This document shows positions 25,243 to 33,092 of a stretch of DNA of 64,000 nucleotides, piece after piece. The stretch is from positions 74,572-138,571 of the forward strand of contig CALLMM010000003.1 of the NCBI GenBank assembly GCA_938005745.1. Reading direction: 5' to 3'. The notes under the pieces are model-generated. The model was given only the letters and a program-made list of their open reading frames with translations. It was not told the origin of the DNA and ran no database searches. The DNA comes from an uncultured Chthonomonadales bacterium (lineage in GTDB: Bacteria; Armatimonadota; Chthonomonadetes; Chthonomonadales; CAJBBX01). A program made the position numbers and the translations under genes. Each line of letters starts with the position of its first letter. The stretch's first letter is position 1.

Positions 25243-26211
25243 ATGCAGTACACCCGATTGGGCAGAACCGGTCTCAGCGTCAGCCGTCTCTGTCTGGGCA
25301 CCATGAATTTTGGTCCGCTGACGACCGAAGAGGACAGCTACCGGATCATGGATTGCGCCCATGAACTGGGCATCAACTTCTTCGATACCGCCGATGTCTA
25401 CGGCTGGAAGAAGGGAGAGGGCGTTACCGAGCAGATCATCGGACGCTGGTTCTCTCAGGGCGGAAGACGACGCGAAAAGACGGTCATTGCGACGAAGGTC
25501 TACGGCGATATGGGGGACTGGCCCAATGAAGCGCGTCTTTCCGCGCTGCATATCCGCCGCGCCTGCGAGGCAAGCCTAAAGCGGCTGCAGACCGATTACA
25601 TTGACCTCTATCAGATGCATCACATCTGGCGCGAAGCCCCCTGGGAGGAGATATGGCAGGCGATGGAGCTGCTGGTACAACAGGGTAAGGTGCTCTATGT
25701 CGGCAGCTCCAACTTTGCCGGCTGGCATATCGCCCGCGCTAACGAGGCGGCGAAAGCGCGAAACTTTCTGGGACTTGTCTCCGAGCAGAGCCTCTACAAC
25801 CTCAATGCGCGCATGATCGAACTGGAGGTCATTCCCGCCTGTGAGTACTACGGGCTGGGGATCATCCCCTGGAGTCCGCTCGCCGGCGGTCTCCTGGGAG
25901 GAGTTCTGAAGAAGATCGAATCGGGAAGGCGGGCGTCCGAACATATACAGCGCGCGGTGGAGCAGAACCGCGAGAAGCTCGAAGCGTGGGAGGGACTCTG
26001 TGCGGAGATGGGCGAAGAGCCGGCAAATGTCGCGCTGGCATGGCTGCTGCATAATCGGGTCGTAACCGCCCCGATCATCGGTCCACGCACGATGGAGCAG
26101 CTGGAAGGCTCGCTGCGCGCGCAAGAGATCTCGCTCAGTGAGGAGATCCTGAAGCGTCTGGACGATATCTTCCCCGGACACAAGACTGCGCCGGAAGACT
26201 ATGCCTGGTAG
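25243..26211 (+). CDS. Aldo/keto reductase (AKR superfamily)
   Basis: 322 residues. Two adjacent ATGs exist (25240, 25243); the second is better spaced from GGAGG (5 nt against 2). NADPH-dependent carbonyl reductase with a TIM barrel: Asp and Tyr of the catalytic tetrad in NFFDTADVYGWKKGEG, Lys in VIATKVYGDMG, His in LYQMHHIWREAPWEEI; the cofactor end has GPRTMEQLEGSLRA. It resembles the YghZ/Kvbeta-like branch (LGRTGLSVSRLCLGTMNFG). The end lies 17 bp before the altronate-dehydratase-like start, so the two are cotranscribed. The substrate is not known. Confidence 0.88.
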   Translation: MQYTRLGRTGLSVSRLCLGTMNFGPLTTEEDSYRIMDCAHELGINFFDTADVYGWKKGEGVTEQIIGRWFSQGGRRREKTVIATKVYGDMGDWPNEARLSALHIRRACEASLKRLQTDYIDLYQMHHIWREAPWEEIWQAMELLVQQGKVLYVGSSNFAGWHIARANEAAKARNFLGLVSEQSLYNLNARMIELEVIPACEYYGLGIIPWSPLAGGLLGGVLKKIESGRRASEHIQRAVEQNREKLEAWEGLCAEMGEEPANVALAWLLHNRVVTAPIIGPRTMEQLEGSLRAQEISLSEEILKRLDDIFPGHKTAPEDYAW

Positions 26212-26227
26212 AGAGGGAGCACAAGAG

Positions 26228-27784
26228 ATGCCCGCCTTTGATCTGGCCGACATGGCGATACTGCTGCGTGAAGGGGATGACGTCGCCGTATTGAAAACGG
26301 CTCTGCCCGCAGGCGCCGAACTGATCTGCGGCGCAGAGACCCTGCGCCTCTCCGCCGACACGCCTGCCGGACATAAGATCGCGATGCGCGCCGTGAAGGA
26401 GGGACAGCCGGTACATAAGTACGGTCAGATCATCGGGTATGCAACCGCCGATATTGCGCCCGGCGACTGGATTCACTCGCATAATCTGCACAACGGCTCG
26501 TTGAGCCTGGACTACGAGTTCGGGACAGACCTGCGCGTGCCGCCTCCTCCCGCCGTCGAACGCACGTTTCAGGGCTATGCGCGACCGGATGGAAGGGTCG
26601 GAACGCGCAACTATGTCACGCTGGTATCCACCGTGAACTGCTCGGCGGATACCGCGCACATCATCGCGGAGCGTCTGCGCGGCGAGGCGCTCCGCGATTT
26701 CCCCCATGTGGACGGCGTGGTGGCGGTTACCCATAAGACCGGGTGCGGGATGGCGTTGAACGGCACGGAGCATCGCATTCTGCAGCGATGCCTTGCCGGT
26801 ATGGCGGATCATCCCAATATCGCCGGCTCGCTTCTGATCGGTCTGGGATGCGAGGTGAATCAGGCGATGACGCTGGTCTCCGATCAGAAACTGATCTCTC
26901 CGCAGAGCCTGCTGTCGAAACGACCCGCACCGCCCCCCATACTCGCTATTCAGGAGACGGGAGGCGTTCGGAAGACGGTGGAGGCGGGGATTGAACAGGC
27001 ATTGAGGCTTCTGCGTCAGGCGAACGAGGCGCGTCGTTCCACGCAGCCGATCCGGGAACTGATCATCGGAACCAACTGCGGCGGCTCGGACGGCAACTCC
27101 GGCATCACTGCCAACCCCGCCCTGGGCGTTGCCGGGGATGAGATGGTGCGTCATGGCGCGGCGTGGCTTTTGGCGGAGACCTCCGAAACCTACGGCGCGG
27201 AGCATCTTCTGACGCGGCGTTCGGTTTCAAGAGAGGTCGGAGAGAAGCTGATCGCGTTGATGCGCTGGTGGGAGGAGTATACCGCTCAACACGGCGCGAC
27301 GATAGACAACAATCCCGCGCCTGGCAACAAGGCGGGCGGGCTGACGACCATCTTCGAAAAGTCGCTGGGAGCCGTCACCAAAGGCGGAACCTCTCCGCTG
27401 GTCGCGGTCTACGACTATGCGGAACGCATCCGACACCGCGGGTTCTGTTTCATGGACACGCCCGGACACGATCCGGTTTCGGTTACCGGGCTGGTCGCAG
27501 GCGGCTGCAACTTGATCGTCTTTACGACCGGCAGAGGCTCCTGTCTGGGGTTCAAACCGACGCCGGTGCTCAAAATTGCCACCAATACCCCCCTCTATGA
27601 GCGCATGGAGGAGGATATGGACATTGACGCGGGGGTGATCCTCAACGGCGTATCGGTGGAGGATGTCGGGTTGATGATCTTTGAGGCGCTGATCGAGACG
27701 GCATCCGGGAAGAAGACGAAGAGCGAGCTGCAGGGACTGGGAGATCACGAGTTTGCGCCCTGGGCGCTGGGACCGGTTCTTTGA
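26228..27784 (+). CDS. UxaA-family (altronate/galactarate type) dehydratase
   Basis: 518 residues from the ATG at 26228 with GAGGGAG upstream. Residues ~1-95 are an SAF domain (MRAVKEGQPVHKYGQIIGYAT, DWIHSHNL), joined to the main UxaA domain with GYARPDGRVGTRNYVTLVSTVNCS, HKTGCGMALNG, GTNCGGSDGNSGITANPALG and DTPGHDPVSVTGLVAGG. These Fe2+-dependent enzymes dehydrate D-altronate or D-galactarate to 2-keto-3-deoxy acids. The split UxaA proteins of some bacteria have the SAF part as a separate chain; here they are fused. With the AKR and the Gfo/Idh protein it fits sugar-acid catabolism; the precise acid is open. Confidence 0.85.
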   Translation: MPAFDLADMAILLREGDDVAVLKTALPAGAELICGAETLRLSADTPAGHKIAMRAVKEGQPVHKYGQIIGYATADIAPGDWIHSHNLHNGSLSLDYEFGTDLRVPPPPAVERTFQGYARPDGRVGTRNYVTLVSTVNCSADTAHIIAERLRGEALRDFPHVDGVVAVTHKTGCGMALNGTEHRILQRCLAGMADHPNIAGSLLIGLGCEVNQAMTLVSDQKLISPQSLLSKRPAPPPILAIQETGGVRKTVEAGIEQALRLLRQANEARRSTQPIRELIIGTNCGGSDGNSGITANPALGVAGDEMVRHGAAWLLAETSETYGAEHLLTRRSVSREVGEKLIALMRWWEEYTAQHGATIDNNPAPGNKAGGLTTIFEKSLGAVTKGGTSPLVAVYDYAERIRHRGFCFMDTPGHDPVSVTGLVAGGCNLIVFTTGRGSCLGFKPTPVLKIATNTPLYERMEEDMDIDAGVILNGVSVEDVGLMIFEALIETASGKKTKSELQGLGDHEFAPWALGPVL

Positions 27785-29130
27785 CGACCTTCCGGGAGAG
27801 ATCCGACACGAAGTCGAACGCAACGCCCGCCGCCGCGACCGGCGGCGCCTCCGTCCGAACCATTTTTCATCTCTGGCTCCCTCTCGCTGTCAGCTTCGAG
27901 CTGATGATGCTGGAGGGACCGGCTTTTCATGGCGCGATAGGCAGGCTGCCGGACGCTCCGCTGCATCTGGCGGCATGGGGGCTGACGATGGCAATATCGC
28001 TCATCATCGAAAGCCCGGTCATTATGCTGCTGGCGACCTCCATCGCGCTGGTACGCAACGCCGACAGCTACCGTGCCCTGAAGACCTTTATGGTGCGCCT
28101 CTGCTGGGGCTGTACGGCGATATGCGCGTTGATCGCCTTCACGCCGCTGTTTGATCTCATCTCTATCTGGATGATGGGGCAGCCCGTCCCGATTGTGGAG
28201 GCGGCGCGCCCCGCGCTCCAGATGATGCTGTTCTGGACGGCGGCGATCGGCTGGAGGCGGTTCTATCAGGGAATTCTCGTTCGACACGGGCAGACCCGCC
28301 TGGTCTCGTATGGAACCGCCGTGCGTCTGGCAGCCGCGGTCATCACAGCGGCGATATTGGTGATGCAGGGGAGCGTTCCCGGAGTGCAGGTCGCCGCCAT
28401 CGCGATCATGGCGGCGGTCGTCTCGGAAGCAGTGGTTACAACGCTCTTCGCACGTCCTCTCCTGCGACGCGACATACTGCCGAAAACCGACAGCGATGAG
28501 CCTCCGCTCACTCAGAGTGAGATCTACCGTTTTCATCTGCCGCTTGCCGCCACCACACTGCTGACACTTCTGGCGCAGCCGTTAACCGCTGCGGCTCTGG
28601 GGCGTCTGGAGAAGCCGGCGGTAACGCTGGCGGCATGGCCCGTCGCCTATATGATCCTGCTGGTGATTCGCGGGGGCGGTCTGGCTCTGCAGGAGATAAC
28701 CGTGTCGCTGGCGCGACAGCCCTCCGCCAGACCTGCGCTGCTGCGCTTCACGTGGCTGCTGGGAATCGCCTCCTCTCTCTTCACCCTGATCTTCGCCTTT
28801 ACGCCGCTGCTCGATCTCTATCTGTTTCGCGTGATCGAGGCTCCCGGGGAGATCGCCGGGGAGGTGCGTATCGGCATGATGGGAGGCGTTATCCTGCCGC
28901 TGTTCACCGCGCTTGGCTCCTGGGCGCGCGGTCTGCTGGTATATGAGGGAAGGACGAAGCTGGTCTATCGGGGAATGGGGATCAGCCTGCTGTCTCAGAG
29001 CGCGCTGCTGACGGTCGGCGTACTGCTGCGACTGCCGGGCATGTGGGTGGCGATGGGCGCGATGACGGCCGCCTCTGTAGTGGAGTATCTGTATCTGGCG
29101 AGGCAGTGCATACGAAGAGAGGAGGTTTAA
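27781..29130 (+). CDS. MATE-like multi-spanning membrane protein (MOP superfamily)
   Basis: 449 residues, starting with TTG that overlaps the stop of the UxaA-like gene (TTGA). Two similar halves of about six hydrophobic segments each: the first from IFHLWLPLAVSFELMMLEGP, the second from IYRFHLPLAATTLLTLLAQP. This inverted two-bundle layout is that of MATE/MOP transporters. The phrase WRRFYQGILVRHGQTRLVSYG is like bacterial relatives of the ANKH family. It probably moves a small organic ion or lipid-linked product; being coupled to a sugar-acid enzyme it may export or import a related compound. The substrate is unknown. Confidence 0.65.
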   Translation: MTTFRERSDTKSNATPAAATGGASVRTIFHLWLPLAVSFELMMLEGPAFHGAIGRLPDAPLHLAAWGLTMAISLIIESPVIMLLATSIALVRNADSYRALKTFMVRLCWGCTAICALIAFTPLFDLISIWMMGQPVPIVEAARPALQMMLFWTAAIGWRRFYQGILVRHGQTRLVSYGTAVRLAAAVITAAILVMQGSVPGVQVAAIAIMAAVVSEAVVTTLFARPLLRRDILPKTDSDEPPLTQSEIYRFHLPLAATTLLTLLAQPLTAAALGRLEKPAVTLAAWPVAYMILLVIRGGGLALQEITVSLARQPSARPALLRFTWLLGIASSLFTLIFAFTPLLDLYLFRVIEAPGEIAGEVRIGMMGGVILPLFTALGSWARGLLVYEGRTKLVYRGMGISLLSQSALLTVGVLLRLPGMWVAMGAMTAASVVEYLYLARQCIRREEV

Positions 29131-29150
29131 ATCTATCGGGTATCGAGTTG

Positions 29151-29189
29151 TGAGACTGCTTCGGTCGGCTCCGCCTCCCTCGCAATGAC
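29151..29189. repeat. Interspersed intergenic repeat, copy 1
   Basis: A 39-bp stretch (TGAGACTGCTTCGGTCGG ... CTCGCAATGAC) identical to 38902-38940 and close to the reverse complement of 33055-33092. It belongs to the common bacterial intergenic repeat type that reads CATTGCGAGGGAGGCG...GAAGCAATC. All copies in the window are between genes or at a gene end. Confidence 0.85.
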
Positions 29190-29202
29190 AGATTGGCACG
29201 AT

Positions 29203-29235
29203 CCGTCTCCCGCGCAGTGACAGGGCGGGAGACGG
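29203..29235. terminator. Hairpin between convergent genes
   Basis: CCGTCTCCCGC (29203-29213) pairs perfectly with 29225-29235 across an 11-nt loop. It lies between the stops of the MATE-like gene and the STAS-like gene and right after repeat copy 1, so it may be part of the repeat unit or act as a bidirectional terminator. T-runs are weak. Confidence 0.45.
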
Positions 29236-29265
29236 CACGAAGTTCTTTGGCAGACGGCGGTATAA

Positions 29266-29634
29266 CTACGCTGTCAGGAAGCGGATCGCCTGCTGCAGGT
29301 CGGTGAACTGAGCGACATTCAGTCCGGAATTCACACAGACAGTGGCGATGAAATCGTGAGAGTGGTCTTCCGGTGAGACCAGCATCGCGACCCGGGCAAA
29401 TCGGTCAACCCTCTCGTTGCACTGCATATCGCGATAGGCAAACTCATACTGATCTACCACGCTGTCGGTATTACGCGACTCTCTCACATCCATCAGGTAG
29501 CGGTTCACGCCGATCTTTCTCCCCATCTCATGCGCTTCCTGATTGATCTGCATCGCGGAGTGACGATTGATATCACCCCGGACGGTAATCACGATGTACC
29601 TTCTGTCTTCGGAAAGGGTTATCTGATATTCCAT
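29266..29634 (-). CDS. STAS/SpoIIAA-like small protein
   Basis: 122 residues, no signal peptide. It starts with two beta-strands (YQITLSEDRRYIVITVRGDI) followed by NRHSAMQINQEAHEMGRKIGVNRYLMDVRESRNTDSVVDQYEFAYRDM (given here as its outline: helix, strand LMDVRE, helix), the order seen in SpoIIAA-like/STAS-SEC14 proteins. A Ser is present at about the anti-anti-sigma phosphorylation site (RESRNTDS) but this cannot be assigned. FARVAMLVSPEDHSHDFIAT is a late strand-loop. Monocistronic behind an AT-rich -10 with an operator-like dyad. It may work in partner binding or as a small ligand sensor. Confidence 0.55.
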   Translation of the reverse strand: MEYQITLSEDRRYIVITVRGDINRHSAMQINQEAHEMGRKIGVNRYLMDVRESRNTDSVVDQYEFAYRDMQCNERVDRFARVAMLVSPEDHSHDFIATVCVNSGLNVAQFTDLQQAIRFLTA

Positions 29635-29647
29635 TTCTTGCTCTCCA

Positions 29648-29676
29648 ACCGTCCATCATGAATGGTCGGTATTATA
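29648..29676 (-). promoter_or_regulatory. -10 element with overlapping dyad for the STAS-like gene
   Basis: TATAAT on the minus strand (29671-29676) is followed directly by ACCGtCCAT-catga-ATGGtCGGT (29648-29670), an inverted repeat matching at 8 of 9 pairs, over the expected start (~29664). A repressor could block transcription there. The -35 is poor. Confidence 0.4.
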
Positions 29677-29759
29677 AAAGTGAGAAATGGCTGGTATCGA
29701 GTTGTCTTCCTCCCATAACAGCAGGAAACAGATCAGGAGACAGCAGAGAGTCCGACCGG

Positions 29760-30911
29760 CTATTTGGTTAGAGCGACGATTTTTTCTGCCGCCTCCGCCA
29801 TCGTCTCCGCCGGGATCAGGCTGGTCTTCTCCAGCAGAGCCGCGCCTTCCGCTGCGTTGGTTCCTGCCAGACGCACCACCATCGGAACCCGAATATCGAG
29901 GGTTCTGGTTCCTTCAATAATCCCCTTCGCGACCTCATCGCCCCGCGTGATACCACCGAAAATATTGAACATCACGCCTTTCACATTCGGGTCGGAGAGG
30001 ACCAGTTCCAGCGCATTATGGACAACATCCGCTTTCGCGCCTCCGCCAATGTCCAGGAAGTTGGCAGCTTTTCCGCCGGCGCGGGCGACCTCGTCAATCG
30101 TCGCCATCACCAACCCTGCGCCGTTCCCGATGACGCCGATGTAGCCCCCTAATCGCACATACGCCAGTCCGCGGCGATGCGCCTCCGCTTCGATCGGATC
30201 TTCCTCGCTCTCTTCCTTGAAGGCGGCGAACTCCGGATGACGGAACAGGGCGTTGTCATCAATGCTGAACTTGGCGTCCGCCGCCAGCAGCCTGCCGTCT
30301 TTGGTGACCGCGAGCGGATTGATCTCCGCGAGCGAGGCGTCGGCTTCCATGTAGGCGGTGTAGAGTTTCCGCAGGAACGCCGCCGCCTGCAGAATCAGAT
30401 GATCGGGCAGATTCGCCTCATAGCAGACCTGTCGCAGCTGGTAGTCGCGAACGCCGATCAGCGGATCTACCGGCAGCTTAGCGATTGCCTCCGGATGCTC
30501 CTCCGCCACCGCCTCGATATCCATGCCTCCCATCGCGCTGACGATCAGGACATTCCTCTGCGTGGCGCGATCCGGCACCACCCCGATGTAGAACTCTTTT
30601 TCGATGGTGATCGGCTCTTCAATCAGCAGTTTCTCGACCCGAAGCCCCTGCGGAACCTGATGCGTCTTCAGAATCATCCCGATCATCTGCCGGGCAAGCG
30701 TTTCTGCCTCTTCGGGACTGCCGGCAACCTTGATGCCGCCGGCTTTTCCGCGCCCGCCGGTATGCGCCTGCGCCTTCAATACACCCTTTCCGCCCAGTCT
30801 GGCGACCGCGTCGCGCGCCTGCTCCGGCGTCTCCGCGATCCCGGCATTGCCCGGAATCTCTACTCCGTATTTCGCCAGAAGCTCCTTGCCCTGGTATTCG
30901 TGAAGTTTCAT
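29760..30911 (-). CDS. sucC: Succinate-CoA ligase, beta subunit
   Basis: 383 residues from the ATG at 30911 (GAGGAG upstream). Makes succinate plus ATP or GTP from succinyl-CoA in the citric acid cycle, as a complex with SucD. The N-terminal ATP-grasp shows MKLHEYQGKELLAKYGVEIP, LKAQAHTGGRGKAGGIKV and AEINPLAVTKDGRLLAADAKF; the C-terminal flavodoxin-like domain has ANFLDIGGGAKADVVHNAL and VMFNIFGGITRGDEVAKGI. The nucleotide preference is not evident. Its partner sucD is normally next to it but is not in this window; the gene upstream is a dehydrogenase and the one downstream is a STAS-like protein. Confidence 0.92.
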   Translation of the reverse strand: MKLHEYQGKELLAKYGVEIPGNAGIAETPEQARDAVARLGGKGVLKAQAHTGGRGKAGGIKVAGSPEEAETLARQMIGMILKTHQVPQGLRVEKLLIEEPITIEKEFYIGVVPDRATQRNVLIVSAMGGMDIEAVAEEHPEAIAKLPVDPLIGVRDYQLRQVCYEANLPDHLILQAAAFLRKLYTAYMEADASLAEINPLAVTKDGRLLAADAKFSIDDNALFRHPEFAAFKEESEEDPIEAEAHRRGLAYVRLGGYIGVIGNGAGLVMATIDEVARAGGKAANFLDIGGGAKADVVHNALELVLSDPNVKGVMFNIFGGITRGDEVAKGIIEGTRTLDIRVPMVVRLAGTNAAEGAALLEKTSLIPAETMAEAAEKIVALTK

Positions 30912-30969
30912 GTCACTCCTCAATGAGCCGTCGAATTACTATCCTGAACGGCTGCTTTCGTCGGATGTT

Positions 30970-32700
30970 CTATTCCCTGCCAACCGTGAGACGAAGCAGC
31001 TCCTCCTCCGCCTCTTTTGTCCAGAACTTCCCGTCTTTCAGCTTCTCCGCCACTGTCGGATAGATATTTTTCAGCTCTGAGAGCGGCGTAAGCGGAAGAT
31101 CGGGGATGAGCGGAAAGATCAGCGTCTTGCCGGGGAAGCGTCCGTCTTTCACAGCGGCGATGCCCTCACGCGCGGCGCGCATTCCTCCGATCGCCGCCAG
31201 AGAGGCGTTGGTGGAGAGTTCATGCGTCTCCACCTTCTCCAGCGTCTGCAGCATATCTGCGATGGAGGAGCCGCTGCTGCCGATATACCGAACGCCGCGC
31301 GTTTTGATGGCGTTAACATCCAGTTGAGCCATCGTTCCTCTCGCCACGCCCGCGAAGATGTTGAACCAGCCGCCGTCCGCAAGATAGTCCGCCGCATGTT
31401 CGATCAACGCTGCTACCGGAACCAGTGAGACGATATCGTCAAATCCTCGCCCCTCGCTCAGTCGCTTCAGCTCCTCGTTGAAGGCTTCAGGAGTCATCTC
31501 CTTGGGGTTGAGGGTGATCAACTGAATGCCGCGATCCTTCGCCTCCTTCCCGAGGCGATCCGCCACGCTCTGCAGACGCTCCGCATCAATATCGGTGGCG
31601 AGGATCAGGCGCGGCGGATGCGGGTGCTGCACGGCGCGCTGAACATGCATCTGTCCCATTGGACCGCCGGCTCCGATGAACCAGGCAAGCCCGCCCTCCA
31701 CCAGATCGGCGGTTCGGGACTCCCGATACGATTCAGTGATGCGGTCGGAGGAGGTGCCGAGATAGTAGTGCCAGTTATAGTGGATTCGTCCGATGTCCAG
31801 CGAGAGTTTTCGGGGAAGATGGCAGCTGCCAACCAGGTTCACAATACCGTGATTTGCCAGCGTGGTCGCCGCCTGCTCAATCGTCTCCGGGCTGACCTCT
31901 CCCAGCACAAGGATATCGTCAAAGCCTGCGCCGCCTGTCGCTTCGGACTTCAACGCGCTCCAGTCCTCCACTTCGGACTGAACCGTCAGGCTGTCGGAGT
32001 GCGAGAGCAGACCGGCGATCTTCTCGATTAGCCGGTCATTCGCGCCGAAGAGAAGGGTTTTCGGTGGTGCGTCCGCCGGAATGGCGTCCGTCCAGTCCGC
32101 GCTCTCCGCGCCCTCTCCGGCAAGTACCAGCAGATGTCCGCCGGGCTTGATCCCGGCGCGATGCGCCTGATTGTAGGCGGCGACAACGCACGCCCATGGC
32201 TCTACCAGAGCTGTCTCCACATAGCCGTCCTCCTGACGGATGGGCAGGAGATAGCAGCCCTCGTCCCCGTCAATCATCTCGATGGGAATGACGCTGTACT
32301 CCGCCAGCCCGCCGGAGATCGCATAGCCGTATGCCATGGAGACGCCTTTGTAGAAGACATCGGCCTGAATGATAAAACGGTCGCCGACACGGAAACGATC
32401 CTTCAGATTCTCGCCGACGCTCACCACCGTGCAGGAGACCTCATGTCCCAGCGTGACCGGATCGGTCCGCAGATTGCGTCCCGCCATGCGCGGATGATTG
32501 GCTCCCAGCGCGATGACCTTCGTATCGGAGAAGCAGAGGCCACAGGCATCCTGTCGAACTAACAGCTCATCCGGTCCGTGTTTAGGGACATCCACCTCTT
32601 CGACCTGGAGGCTGTCGATACCCTCTCCGTAGAAGTTCCACTTCAACATACGTGAAGGGATGGGCAGCTTCGCCTCTTTATAGGACTCTAGTCTGGACAT
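30970..32700 (-). CDS. Large zinc-type alcohol dehydrogenase with two Rossmann domains
   Basis: 576 residues, far above the ~340 of normal medium-chain dehydrogenases. Residues ~1-195 form the GroES-like catalytic domain (DACGLCFSDTKV with Cys53, TLGHEVSCTVVSVG, and EPWACVVAAYNQA). A first Rossmann-like region (~195-330) has lost the GxGxxG turn (HLLVLAGEGAESADW), and a second begins with FIGAGGPMGQMHVQRA (about residue 345) and has the nucleotide turn plus ATDIDAERL. It ends with the usual helix near IFPLIPDLPLTPLSEL. It acts on a polyol or sugar phosphate by analogy with sorbose-1-phosphate reductase types; this is inference. AGGAGA precedes the start. Confidence 0.75.
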   Translation of the reverse strand: MSRLESYKEAKLPIPSRMLKWNFYGEGIDSLQVEEVDVPKHGPDELLVRQDACGLCFSDTKVIALGANHPRMAGRNLRTDPVTLGHEVSCTVVSVGENLKDRFRVGDRFIIQADVFYKGVSMAYGYAISGGLAEYSVIPIEMIDGDEGCYLLPIRQEDGYVETALVEPWACVVAAYNQAHRAGIKPGGHLLVLAGEGAESADWTDAIPADAPPKTLLFGANDRLIEKIAGLLSHSDSLTVQSEVEDWSALKSEATGGAGFDDILVLGEVSPETIEQAATTLANHGIVNLVGSCHLPRKLSLDIGRIHYNWHYYLGTSSDRITESYRESRTADLVEGGLAWFIGAGGPMGQMHVQRAVQHPHPPRLILATDIDAERLQSVADRLGKEAKDRGIQLITLNPKEMTPEAFNEELKRLSEGRGFDDIVSLVPVAALIEHAADYLADGGWFNIFAGVARGTMAQLDVNAIKTRGVRYIGSSGSSIADMLQTLEKVETHELSTNASLAAIGGMRAAREGIAAVKDGRFPGKTLIFPLIPDLPLTPLSELKNIYPTVAEKLKDGKFWTKEAEEELLRLTVGRE

Positions 32701-32738
32701 TGATCTATCTCCTATCCGAATTCAGCGGTGCGGTGATA

Positions 32739-32769
32739 TGAACTCTTTCTCTACGGTGGGTAGAGTTCA
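32739..32769 (-). promoter_or_regulatory. Overlapping, mutually exclusive hairpins in a leader
   Basis: TGAACTCT (32739-32746) pairs with AGAGTTCA (32762-32769). CTCTAC (32749-32754) pairs with GTAGAG (32760-32765). Both use 32762-32765, so only one can form. The site is ~40 nt upstream of the start at 32700, downstream of the likely promoter, so it would be in the leader RNA; it could also be a DNA operator. Confidence 0.35.
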
Positions 32770-32789
32770 ATGAGCGCGGCAACATTAAT

Positions 32790-32817
32790 ATTTTACCCCG
32801 AGGGATCAACCGGTCAG
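32790..32817 (-). promoter_or_regulatory. Possible promoter for the large dehydrogenase
   Basis: Minus strand CTGACC (32812-32817), 16 bp spacer, TAAAAT (32790-32795). Start near 32783, giving an ~80-nt leader. Confidence 0.35.
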
Positions 32818-32910
32818 ACGACTGGCTGACTGAGATGGGGAAGGGATCTCGTACATGAATTAGTTCATCCATCACTTCTCGGAATGACAGGAGGCAGCAG
32901 AACCTTCCAA

Positions 32911-33050
32911 TCTGTCCTTGCGAGGGAGGCGACACGCGACCCCCTTCTGTCCTTGCGAGGGAGGCGACACGCGACCCCCTTCTGTCCTTGCGAGGGAGGC
33001 GACACGCGACCCCCTTCTGTCCTTGCGAGGGAGGCGGCAGGCGATCCCTC
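32911..33050. repeat. 35-bp tandem repeat array
   Basis: Three perfect head-to-tail 35-bp units at 32911-32945, 32946-32980 and 32981-33015, starting TCTGTCCTTGCGAGGGAGGC, then a diverged fourth at 33016-33050. The next 35 bp (33051-33085) keeps the core TTGCGAGGGAGGC and passes into the interspersed repeat. The array therefore looks like an expansion of part of that repeat. Confidence 0.92.
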
Positions 33051-33054
33051 CCCG

Positions 33055-33092
33055 TTCTTGCGAGGGAGGCGCAGCCGACCGAAGCAATCTCA
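33055..33092. repeat. Interspersed repeat, copy 2 (inverted)
   Basis: Reverse-complement orientation relative to copies 1 and 3: TTGCGAGGGAGGCGCAGC, CGACCGAAGCAATCTCA. It includes the stop codon (33090-33092) of the rhomboid gene. Confidence 0.8.

Larger units (their letters stand above)
32701..33089. other. Intergenic region with promoter, alternative hairpins and repeats
   Basis: 389 bp without a gene. From left to right: ribosome site and hairpins of the dehydrogenase gene (32739-32769), its promoter (32790-32817), a 35-bp tandem array (32911-33050) and an interspersed repeat running into the rhomboid gene (33055-33092). Open frames through the array exist on both strands but follow from the repeat alone. 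Confidence 0.75.
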
